This document shows, piece by piece, positions 1-10,600 of a stretch of 64,000 bases of DNA; within the stretch, counting starts at the first letter, position 1; each line of letters begins with the position of its first letter. Under the pieces are notes generated by a model, which was given only the letters and a program-made list of their open reading frames with translations, was not told where the DNA came from and did no database searches. A program made the translations under genes and the position numbers. Source of the DNA: Chamaecrista fasciculata (taxonomy: Eukaryota > Streptophyta > Magnoliopsida > Fabales > Fabaceae); NCBI GenBank assembly GCA_003254925.1, contig QANZ01005809.1, forward strand, positions 246,974-310,973, in the 5' to 3' direction.

Positions 1-397
1 TAGAGAGGGTTGTTCTCCTCTTTATGGAAGAAGGAGTTTTTTTTGTTTATTGATGATGGTGATGAAGATGGACAGTTTTTTCATCAGATCTGGACCTCAG
101 AGCAGTCTACGCACCGAAGAGATGCATCGACGAAGTTTTCTCAGAGAGGATGTCTTGAATCGTTGTTTTGTTCTCAGATCTGTAACAATCGGTTGAAATG
201 GATGAAGATCTTTTTTGAAGAATGTCTACAAAGATATTCATGTATGTTTTTTTATTGTTGTTTTCTGAAGTTTTTATAGATTGCTCTGTTGTTGGGAGTC
301 CTTTTGTTAATACCCTTGTGTGTTGCTTGGGTATGTTTTATCTCCCTTTTGAGAATTGGTGAATTATTTGTTGTTGTTAGCTTTTTTCTTTTGCCTA

Positions 398-400
<3 letters not shown>
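1..400. other. Unassigned sequence at the left edge
   Basis: No gene can be supported here. The sequence is T-rich on the plus strand and runs into a long CT tract, which resembles the 5'-leader or promoter of a plant gene. No start codon with a convincing downstream reading frame or splice pattern was found, so it may be UTR or intron of a gene outside the window. Confidence 0.3.
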
Positions 401-453
<53 letters not shown>

Positions 454-454
454 N

Positions 455-520
<66 letters not shown>
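401..520. repeat. (CT)n microsatellite
   Basis: An essentially pure CT dinucleotide tract of 120 bases, broken only by one ambiguous base at 454. Open frames through it give Leu-Ser or Arg-Glu dipeptide repeats and are artefacts. The N suggests the true length is uncertain in the assembly. Confidence 0.97.
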
Positions 521-523
<3 letters not shown>

Positions 524-1539
524 GGTATTGGGATCTTGGGAGATGAGGGTGGTTTGTAATGTTTTTTCTTTTCCCTTGGTGATCTCCTCTTTCCCCCGGT
601 TTCTGAACGGGTACGTATCTCATCTGCTTTCATGTATGTTCATGAATGGACCAAAAAAAAAAGTTGTATTTTACGTCAAGATTTAATATTTATAATACAA
701 AATTATCCATGGTTTTTTTATTTTAATCATACACTAAAATTAATTACGTATTATGATACCCATTTTTTTTTAATTCACTAAATGGGTTACGCATGAGCCC
801 CCCACAATTTTAGACAGGATTAACCAATCACGTGGCACTGGATGATTTAAATTTTTTTGTAAAAAAGTCTGAAATCATGCCCCAGTGGCACGATTTCAAA
901 TTCAAAACTTTGACCGGTTCCACCGGTCAAATTTTTTAATAATGAGGTCGTTGAGCCTCGCTTATAAAAGCGTGTGTGTGTGATGGATTTGGGGAGAGAA
1001 GCCGTGTGAGTTGGGGAGAGAGTGAAGTGAGTTCTTGTGTGATTGTGAGTTAAATGAGTGAGAGTGTGGGAGTGAGTTTGAGTTTGAGAGTGAAAGTGAG
1101 AGAGAGATAGAGACCGCGAGAAAAGAAGAAGGAAGAAGAAGAAGATAGAAAAATTAATGTGAGTATATTTTTTATTTTCTTTTGTTAATTAAATTAAGTT
1201 TATTTTTTGAATTTAGTTTAATTTTTTGTTATTATTGTTGTTAGTAAATTTTTTAGAAATTAAAGTGATTAATTTTTTTATTTATGTTTATTAATTTTTT
1301 GATTAGTTGAAAGAGGAGGAGGAGAAGAAGAAGAAAGAAAGAAGAGTTAAAATGCAAGATTAAAAGGTAAATATATATTTTTTTTTAGAAAATATTGACA
1401 TTTTTTTCAAAGAATGTTAGTTAATATTAATGATTTTTGTTGATATTTTGTTTGATACACTTTTGTTAGATTATGTAATTTATTTTTTAGATATTGTTGG
1501 TTAATTTTTTATTAGATAATATTTGTAAATGTATTAGAT

Positions 1540-2275
1540 GAGGACCCTCACAGACGTTTTTTTCATGTGCCGCCACCAACTTACCAGGAACCACCAAGAC
1601 ACTCCTTTTGTCAACTATCCACTGCACCCGAGGAGCCAGATGAGTCATCTCGACATTCCAATTCAAGTTATGCTGGTCCTTCCTCAATTCACGTGCCTGG
1701 TCCTGATCCTTCGACATCTCACATGCCTGGTCCTTTATCATCTCACGTGTCGGATCCTTCGTCATCTCATGTTCCTGGTTCTTCATCATCTCACATGCCT
1801 GGTCCTTCGACACCGATGTAGGGTATGCACAGACACCGATGTATGGTATGCCATAGTCGTCACAGGGGTTTTGTTATCTCGCCACCATTTCCTATGATGA
1901 TGATGACTTCTCATGTTCGTCCGAGCTTTATGAGACAGTTTATAAATGCTCCCCTATTTTCTGATGATGCTCATATTGAGAGACAGGTGCAGCCCTTCCC
2001 TCTACCGCAGTCACTATCATGAGAGGCGGATGAGAGACATCAAGGTAATCGGGGAGGTGGTAAAGGTAAAGGTAAATGTAAGGCAGTAGCCCTTCCACGT
2101 AAAAATCTTCCACGATAAGTCTAAGGTAAAACTTGCTACATGTGCTCGGAGTGACATTGGCCAGAGCAGGGGCAGAGACTGATGCAGGGGTATTGCCAGG
2201 AACATAGACAGCCGTAGTGGCGGGAGCAAGGGCAGGGGCAGCAAGAAGACGAGGAGGACGAGGAGAATGATTTTT
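1540..2275 (+). pseudogene. Decayed coding remnant inside the MULE
   Basis: Across several frames the plus strand encodes a Pro/Ser-rich stretch with a repeated Ser-Ser-His-Met-Pro-Gly-Pro-like unit (about 1685-1815). A segment containing SPPFPMMMM follows (about 1880-1905). A Gly/Lys-rich, then Gln/Glu/Asp-rich tail ends near 2275. Stops and frame changes at about 1819, 2020 and 2115 break it. The composition resembles the C-terminal tails of plant transposon-associated proteins of the plant-mobile-domain or MULE type, but no catalytic motif is visible, so the family is an inference. Confidence 0.45.
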
Positions 2276-2306
2276 TAACTTAAATTTAATTGTTTTATTT
2301 TAAATT

Positions 2307-2704
2307 GGCTAAAGTGCACTTTTGGTCCCATAACTTTGGCAAAGGTTTCAATTTGGTCCCATAACTTTTTTTGTTGCAATTTTGGTCCCATAACTTTTGA
2401 AAACGTCTCACTGTTGGTCCCAATACTGATTTTCATCCATTATTTGTCGCTAAAGATGACCTGACATACTGAGTTGGATAATGACGTGGAAAATATGGGT
2501 GAAGTTATAGGATGAATGGAAATCAATTTGGGACCAACGGTGAGACGTTTTTAGAAGTTATGGGACCGAAATTGCAAGAAAAAAAGTTATGGGACCAAAT
2601 TGAGACCTTTGCCAAAGTTATGGGACCAAAATTGCAACAAAAAAAGTTATGGGACCAAATTGAAACCTTTGTCAAAGTTATGGGACCAAAAGTGCACTTT
2701 GGCC
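2307..2704. mobile_element. Palindromic MULE-type MITE nested in the MULE
   Basis: The left end reads GGCTAAAGTGCACTTTTGG and the right end in reverse complement reads GGCCAAAGTGCACTTTTGG. The arms contain repeated units around TTTGGTCCCATAACTTT and pair over most of the element. A perfect 9-bp TSD, TTTTAAATT, flanks it (2298-2306 and 2705-2713). The right arm contains an extra tandem copy of the roughly 65-bp unit, so it is longer than the left. Relatives lie at 3891-4244, about 51978-52545 (diverged) and at the right window edge (63963). Confidence 0.92.
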
Positions 2705-2713
2705 TTTTAAATT

Positions 2714-3230
2714 TTATGTAGTTTTAATTATACTTTTCATGTTTTACAATTTATATAATTAAAAGAATTATGATAATTGTTCTTATATTTCTTAAATGAT
2801 TTTATTGAAAAATTGTCTTTTAATTAACATTTTAAATTTTATAATTGTTTCTCACTAAATAATTTTTCTTTCAATTTCTTAAAATAGTGTTTAAATTAAA
2901 CCAATTTTATTAATCTTATTCTTTTTTAAAAAATTTAATCTTAACTTAATATTTAAAATACGTAAAAAAAACTTAATATTTACAAAAAATAATTATAAAA
3001 CTTTTCGGTCAAATTGACTGAAAAGTTGTCGGTCTGCCGTGTAACACACAATTTTAGATTGAAATCGTGTCTTACAGGGTTTGAAATTGTGCAGACCTAC
3101 ACGGTTTTAGTTGGGCAGGGGCTTCACGATTTTAGTCTCTGAAAAATCGTGTTGCCCCTGCACGATTTTAATATTTAAAAAATAATAATTTTTAAATCAG
3201 CCGGTGCCACGTGTCACCGGTTGATTGGTT
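2714..3230. repeat. AT-rich right half of the MULE with subterminal repeats
   Basis: This stretch has no gene. Between about 3035 and 3170 the motif CACGATTTTA or a one-base variant recurs at least four times, and related copies occur in the left half (about 802 and 888). Such short repeats near transposon ends often act as transposase-binding sites; here that role is inferred only from position and repetition. Confidence 0.5.
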
Positions 3231-3484
3231 GGGCGGTATGAAAATCGTGGAGGGCTCATGCGTAATTCATTTAGGGAATTAAGAAAATATTTTAGGTATC
3301 CCAATACATAATTAAATTTAGTGTATTATTAAAATAAAAAAAACCAATTATTCATATCCAAATGACCACACCCAATGAGAAAAATATTTGAAATGTGGTT
3401 GACTTCCACAAAATCTAGTTGCATTCCATGAAAATTAAAATATACATAATACACGAGAGAGATATTTCTGTAGTATTGAAAAAA

Positions 3485-3880
3485 ATAAGGTCAAAAGATC
3501 ATTTCAGTCCTAAATGTATACTTTAATGTTCATTTTGGTCCTTTATCTTTCAAAATATTCATATTGATCCTAAATATTGACAAAAATGTTTCATTTTGGT
3601 TCCAAGCTATTGAGTTTTATCATATTTAATTTATTTCTCATTTCATATTTAAAGGACTTGTTAAGAGTAACTCGTAATTTTAATTCATTACATTCAAACT
3701 TGAAATAAGAGAGATGTGATCTCGTTGATAAAGTCCTCTTTCAGAATAATATGTAGCTCTGAACTCGTAACATTCAAACTTGAAACGAGATAAACATAAT
3801 CATATTCGGATCCAAAATAAAATTTATGCCAAGATCAATTTGAATGTTTTGTAACATAAAATAACCCTTTAATCAAAATC
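3485..3880. repeat. Palindrome-family repeat (TTTGGTCC type)
   Basis: A repeat beginning near GGTCAAAAGATCATTTCAG with TTTTGGTCC-type units. It contains TTCAAACTTGAAATAAGAGAG and a nearby TTCAAACTTGAAACGAGA. The same internal motifs appear at 63302-63940, so this is one dispersed family. The ends and TSD could not be fixed by eye. Confidence 0.6.
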
Positions 3881-3890
3881 AAAAAATAAA

Positions 3891-4244
3891 GGTTAAAGTG
3901 TATTTTTGGTCCCATAACTTTGGTAAAGCCGTAAAGGTCTCAATTTGGTTCCATAAACTTTTTTTATTGTAATTTGGTTCCATAACTTTTGAAAACGTCT
4001 CACTGTTGGTCATAAGCTGATTTTCATCCATTATATGTCGTTAAATCCACTTCACCCATATTTGTCACGTCATCATTCAACTCAGTATATCAGATCATCT
4101 TTAATGGCAGAAAATGGATGGAAATCAGCTTGAGACCAACAGTAGGACGTTTTCAGAAGTTATGTGACCAAAATTGCAACAAAAAAAACTGAGACCAAAT
4201 TGAGACCTTTGTCAAAGTTACGGGACCAAAAGTGCACTTTAGCC
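3891..4244. mobile_element. Second copy of the palindromic MULE-type MITE
   Basis: Same family as the element at 2307-2704: GGTTAAAGTG at the left and, in reverse complement, GGCTAAAGTGCACTTTTGG at the right. A perfect 9-bp TSD AAAAATAAA lies at 3882-3890 and 4245-4253. It ends 400 bp upstream of the coatomer start codon and so lies in the presumed promoter. Confidence 0.92.
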
Positions 4245-4253
4245 AAAAATAAA

Positions 4254-4643
4254 TTAAAAAAGCGGCCCCATGGATCCACCGTGGCAAACACGTCACTCGG
4301 CCCATAGAACACGTTGGTAACACAATGCCACCTGGATAGATACCAGCGATGAGATCTGGACCGTCCATCTCATCACCTTCTTCTTCATTAGACGACACAA
4401 CCCCACACAGTGGCATTCTCGTAATTCTCTTTTTTTAACTTCAGATCACCGCTCTCTCAATTTCTCTCTTTTCTTTCTTCCCCAATCACAATATTTAGTT
4501 ATTTACTCACTTCTCTTCTCTTCTTTCTCTCTCTCTTTCTCTGTGTCTCTCTGAAATCGATCCCTGAGGTTCGTCTTCGAATTCGCTTCTGATCTACGAG
4601 GAGTGTTCTCGATCAAAGCGAGTTACACCTCCAATCTGTGAAA
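4254..4643 (+). promoter_or_regulatory. Promoter and 5' UTR region of the coatomer gene
   Basis: The stretch moves from GC-balanced sequence to a CT-rich leader (about 4450-4550, TTCTCTCTTTTC-like) typical of plant 5' UTRs. It ends directly at the start codon at 4644. No clear TATA box was identified. The MITE ending at 4244 borders it. Confidence 0.55.
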
Positions 4644-7600
4644 ATGGTGAGCTCCTTCTCTGATCTGCTCTTTCGCAAACGCTTCTGCATTTCCTACTCC
4701 TTAGATCTGGACCGAATTTGCTTCGATTTGATGCTTTTTTTGATTATGTTATTGAGCCTGCCTGTGAAATTCTTCCTCCACGATATGCGAGGCTCTTAAT
4801 TGCTTACTTAGTTTTTTGTGGTTTCGATTACTGTGGGATCTGTTATCGAATTGGTGCACTGACTTGTGTTTGTTTGTTTCTCTCTTGTTACGCACGCGCA
4901 TTTGCAGCCTCTCCGGCTCGAAATTAAGGTACTCGTTCTTTTACTATTGAATCTTGTTGCGCCTTATGTATAATTATTGTGATGATGATACTGTGTTTGG
5001 TTGCTGAGAAATGCTTGATAAACTTGTCAAGGAGATTTTTTTTTTTTATTTCGATTTCTCAGTAATCAAGCACAGTGTGGATGTTTACTTCCTGATTACT
5101 TAGCTGACGTGTTATTATGATATTTAATTGATCAGCGCAAGCTCGCGCAAAGATCAGAAAGAGTAAAATCCGTGGATCTACATCCAACAGAACCATGGTA
5201 AGACATCATCCTGGGCTGAATTGATCTGAACTCTTTTTATGATGTGCAAAAATTAGTTCCATCTCATTAATTTTTCTGTGCATTTATTATTGCCATAGCT
5301 TAAGAAGATTGATAAATAGTGTATTGCTGGACGTTTCACTGACTTGTATGATGTTGCCATGGTTAATGCAGGATTCTGGCAAGTTTATACTCAGGAACTG
5401 TCTGTATTTGGAACTACCAATCCCAGGTGTGTGATTCTTTTCTTTTTCCCCAATTGTGATTCTGTGTCTTGCAAAATTATAATATGTATGTGGTCTTTCA
5501 CCAATCAAGAAATTGATGGCTGGTGGTGGTCTGGTGGATAATTATCAGTGTGTTCAAGTTCAAAGTGATTGCTGTACTAAAATATTCCTTGATGTACTTC
5601 ATCACATATTTTATGCTACAAGTTCAATATCATGTTTTATTTCGAATGAAAAAAGAGGCTTTGTCAAACTTCTAAGATGTCTAATCATTCACAGTGGAAT
5701 AAACTTTCTTCTGTATTTATAACATTCTTCTATTCATAAGAACAGTGAAACTCATAATTATGGCCATTCAGCTACCCTTAAAGGCACACATGCATACCTA
5801 GAAATATACACAAGGAAGTCTAGGTGATACTAGAATAAGTTTTGAGTGAAGGGGCATTATGAAGTAAAATGTAGAGTGAATGTTGTGCAGGATGAGCAAG
5901 AGTGTATTTTGTTACTGTGTAGTTAGAACTTACATGGAGCTTTGTAATGGAAAAGGTATAAGAATGGCCATTTTAGTCATTATTCATGTTAAAAATGTGA
6001 TTCCGAAACTACTGTAACTTTTCCTACCTAAATGTGTATATGAAATTGGGTGGTAGCATGAAATTTGTATCTCCATAGCTTTTAATGAATAAACTCGGTC
6101 TCTATGTTATTGCACCACATGTATAGTTTCTTCAAGATGATCAATGCCTTGTCTAGATGAAAAAAAAAATCTAGAATTTGAAACTGGTATTGTGTTTAGA
6201 AGAATATTACATTTGCTTTTAAGTTTTGTATACTTTGCATGTTGTATTGGGTGGTTTGGATTTTGGAGGATTATGGATGAGGTTATAATTTTCTTGCTTG
6301 ACTTATCATGGCATCACGGTCTCTCAAACTTGTTTACATAAATTTATATTAAAAGATGATAGTTTCCAACTTTAAAATTCTTATGTTTGCATTTTTACAT
6401 TTTTCACAAACCTTTGTGCTTTTTGTGGGTTAATCTTAATTTGTTTGGCTAGTACTTCACTTTAATATTTTTGTTATTTCAGACCATGGCCAAGTCATTT
6501 GAGGTTACTGAGTTACCAGGTACATGATCTTTTTTTTTCTTTTTTTTGTTGGGTTGGGGGGGCGAGTGGGTTCATATTTACCGATTCATGCAATTGTTGA
6601 AAGGTAGTATCTTATTTCACTATAGCGCTCAAGTACATCATGCTTTTGCAGTTAGGTCAGCCAAGTTTATTGCACGCAAACAGTGGGTGGTTGCTGGAGC
6701 AGATGATATGTTCATTCGTGTATATAATTACAACACAATGGATAAAGTTAAAGTTTTCGAGGCACATACAGATTACATCAGATGTGTGGCAGTTCATCCT
6801 ACCCTTCCTTATGTTCTTTCGTCATCTGATGATATGCTCATTAAGCTTTGGGATTGGGAGAAAGGCTGGATTTGTACTCAGATATTTGAGGGGCATTCCC
6901 ATTATGTAATGCAAGTGACATTTAATCCAAAAGACACAAACACTTTTGCCAGTGCTTCTCTTGATCGTACCATAAAGGTATACATGAGTTCAATGTTGCC
7001 AGTTGTTTACTTCATATCCTTTGTTTAACGCTATCATTACATGTGTGTTTAATATATAATTCTCCTGTTATCTTCTCTTTCCAGATTTGGAACCTTGGCT
7101 CTCCTGACCCCAATTTTACATTAGATGCCCATCAGAAAGGAGTGAATTGTGTTGATTACTTCACAGGTGGTGACAAACCTTATCTAATTACTGGTTCAGA
7201 TGATCACACTGCTAAGGTTTGCTTTTAATTTTTGTTTTCCTTACTTTCCCTTTTTGTTTTGGTTGTCTATTTGTGTATTTGAGGTGGAATCCTTATTTTT
7301 AAAAAATCCATGAAACAGGTTTGGGACTATCAGACCAAAAGTTGTGTTCAGACCCTAGAAGGTCACACACACAATGTATCTGCTGTTTGTTTTCATCCTG
7401 AACTTCCCATAATCATTACTGGTTCTGAGGATGGTACAGTTCGTATATGGCACTCTACAACTTATAGGTAATATTTTCTTACACTGAATAGTAAGTTGTG
7501 ACATCTATCTTTATGCTTCAGCTACTTGACGCATTCCTGTTGTATTTTCGGTCCCCTTCTCAATTCTCATATTTCTATATTGGCCACCTTTTTTTCTGAG

Positions 7601-10600
7601 AAAATTCTCTGGAAAATGGAGCCTTGGACTTATGCCGATTTGTGCTTTTGGTTCTACGATATCATTATGCTCTGGTTACTTCTTCATATGTTTTTGCTGC
7701 TTATTATTATATTTATTATCAATATTTTGAAAGAATTTACTTGCTATAGTATCTTGAATTGATTGCTTGAAAACAATGTTGAATATGTGACTGACAAATT
7801 TCATTGTCATCTTATTCTTCTTGTTTTTCTTCAATTTCTAATGTAGATTGATTTAATAAACTTGCAGGCTTGAGAACACACTGAATTATGGTCTTGAAAG
7901 AGTTTGGGCTATTGGATACATGAAAGGTTCACGTCGGTGAGTTTTTCTTGTTAGACTCTCAGCCAGTATTCTGATACTTGCCCATGAAGATAAAGCTCCT
8001 ATTCTGCGTCGCTAGTAAAAAAAATGTTATAGAGGATAAAATTTGTTGCTTCTGAAAAAATGCAGAAAGAATGAGGTTGTTTTAGCTATTTTTAGAAGTC
8101 AAAACATCAGCTTTTACCCAACAAGTTTTCTTTACTGCAAAAATGTTATTCATCTTGAATGGTATCATGAATGAAGTCTGCATACTTGGTTATTGATCAG
8201 AAATTTTATTTTATATTCTTCAAGTGTATGATGTGAACTTGTTTGCTTCAGCCTCAGCATAAATGGAGAATCTCATCTACTGAGTTTGTAAAGCAATGCA
8301 TTAAAAATCGGACTGCTTAATGAAACGGAGAGGTCATAAATATAGAAAATTGATTGTGTTAGAAATAAATAATACCCTTTTATATTATAAACTCACATTC
8401 TAAACCAAGAAAATATTATAATTATGTAACTATAACAATAATATGTACTTATCAAAGTATTCTAGTTATAATACATATTCTAATAAGATATGCAATTTTA
8501 ATCCATGGTTATGCACACATAGTTTACAATACAATTCATATTGACTCAAGAAAGTATCAAACAAAAAGCATATTTTTAAATTTCTTCATAACAAATAACT
8601 AAACCCTAAATCCACCTCAAAAGTATGAAGAAAAAAAGCCAACAAGGCTTCAAAAATTTTTTTAATCTCTTTTTAGTGACCTGACTGGTTTTAAGTTTTT
8701 TCATCTGTTTCTCAGTCAAAACTGGTTTTGTCCGGGTCATCCCAGTCCAAAATTGTCCGACTGCATGAATGGCTCTTTGGTGTGACTTCTGCTGCTATTC
8801 TTTACGAGTCTTGGTCCAACTGTCCAGTATAGTTCTTAAAATATTGCTGTAAAGCTATTCATTCCATTCCACCTCCATGACGCAAAATGCTGAAACTTCT
8901 TTCTTCACAGGGTTGTGATTGGTTATGATGAAGGAACTATCATGGTCAAACTTGGTCGAGAAGAACCTGTAGCCAGCATGGACAACAGTGGGAAAATTAT
9001 TTGGGCTAAGCATAATGAAATTCAGACAGTCAATATAAAAAGTGTAGGAGCAGATGTTGAGGTTTGGGCTCCTTTCTTTCCTTATTCTGTTGCATAAGAA
9101 GTAAGCATGAAGTGGATTTTTTGTTTTAATTGATATATAAGTACTTTGCTTTTTAGGTGGCTGACGGAGAAAGGCTACCTTTGGCTGTCAAGGAATTGGG
9201 CACTTGTGATCTCTACCCACAAGTGAGTTTGGCTCCCTGCTTTGTTGTTGGTTCTCTGTATTTGATCATTTCTGCTCACGATTGAAACCTTGATGGATTT
9301 GTACATATTTAGCAAGTAAAGATTTTCTGTATCCTCAATTGTGTCTTGACAGCTGTGAGCTGTTTTCTAATTTTTAATCACATTTTTCTTGAATCCTGTC
9401 TTAATTTTAAAACCCCTATACACAAAAAGTTGTTAATAATTTAATATCCTTATAAATTTAAATTGGTCATCATCTCTTTGGGCATACTATTCTGGTCTTT
9501 AAAATGCAATTTGAGTATCATTAAGTATGATGAGCTAAACATAGGTTATATAATATTGTGATAGGCTTGGACTTCAAAAGTTGGCACAGTAAACTGTCAA
9601 AAGGCAGCTATGTAAATAAAGTAGTAAATTATATAGGTGGTTATAACCTGCTATTTTGTACTACTAAATCTATATTGAGGTAAATGAACTTCAAATCCTC
9701 CTCTATAGGGTTCAGTTATTGGCACCTGTTATTTGGTTCTTCATGTTAATATTGACTGACTAGTAATTTGCTATTTCGTTTTCAGTTTTTAAAGCACAAT
9801 CCAAATGGGAGATTTGTTGTTGTATGTGGAGATGGTGAGTATATTATATACACTGCATTGGCATGGAGAAACAGGTCATTTGGTTCTGCTCTGGAGTTTG
9901 TTTGGTCTTCGGATGGAGAATATGCTGTCAGAGAAAGCACTTCAAGGATTAAAATTTTTAGTAAAAATTTCCAGGTTTGCGATTCTTTAAATTTATGTAT
10001 TTTAATTTTTTTTAATTGTCTGGTGAATGAGATGTGAGAAACATCAAATTTTTGCTATTTTGGTGAAGAATGATAGCAAATTATCTTCTATCTTAAAAAT
10101 ACCAAATTATTTTGTCATTCTTGTGCGGTTTATGATAGTGAGGGTATAAATAAATTATGCTGGCTGTTAATTTTCCTCAGGCAAATCTGTCTCAAAATGA
10201 TTCAACACTAAACAGCCTTCCATGCTAATAACAAGACATTTTCATTTTATTTTTGTATATTGATTGGATGAATTGGTTCTAGCTCTTACCTGTGGAGAAT
10301 TTTTAAATATTTTCTCTCTGTTTTAGCTGCTTGTTAAGTGACGCAAGTTTCTTCTGGGGAATTTGTAACTGGAGTTTAACTGATGTCTATTTCAGGAAAA
10401 GAAGAGTATCCGACCAACATTTTCAGCTGAACGGATATTTGGTGGTACTCTACTGGCAATGTGCTCAAATGATTTTATCTGCTTTTATGATTGGGCTGAA
10501 TGTAGGTTGATCCGCCGCATTGATGTTAATGTGAAAGTAAGTGCTTCAATATGATGATGTTTTTTCTTCTCTTCTTTCATATCCCTTTTACACTTTATTT

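Larger units (their letters stand above)
711..3345. mobile_element. Mutator-like (MULE) element with long TIRs
   Basis: The two ends are imperfect inverted repeats of about 170-190 bp. The left arm runs from 711 (GGTTTTTTTATTTTAATC) to about 880. The right arm, read in reverse complement from 3345, begins GGTTTTTTTTATTTTAAT, and both arms contain ATTACGCATGAGCCC or a close variant. The flanks carry a 10-bp TSD with one mismatch, AATTATCCAT (701-710) and AATTATTCAT (3346-3355). Long TIRs with a 9-11 bp TSD are the signature of plant MULEs. A TATA-like box (CTTATAAAAG) lies near 960. No intact transposase is present, so this copy is non-autonomous or decayed. Confidence 0.85.

Noticed and set aside
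252..633. Open frames of Leu-Ser or Arg-Glu repeats through the CT tract
   Set aside because: They are translations of a dinucleotide microsatellite and have no other protein-like content.
1487..1813. Minus-strand frame rich in MSKDQ-like repeats
   Set aside because: It is the antisense shadow of the Pro/Ser-rich plus-strand repeat; the plus strand fits transposon-tail composition better.
4153..4416. Minus-strand frame across the MITE and coatomer promoter
   Set aside because: It overlaps a known repeat and the promoter, and shows no recognisable domain.
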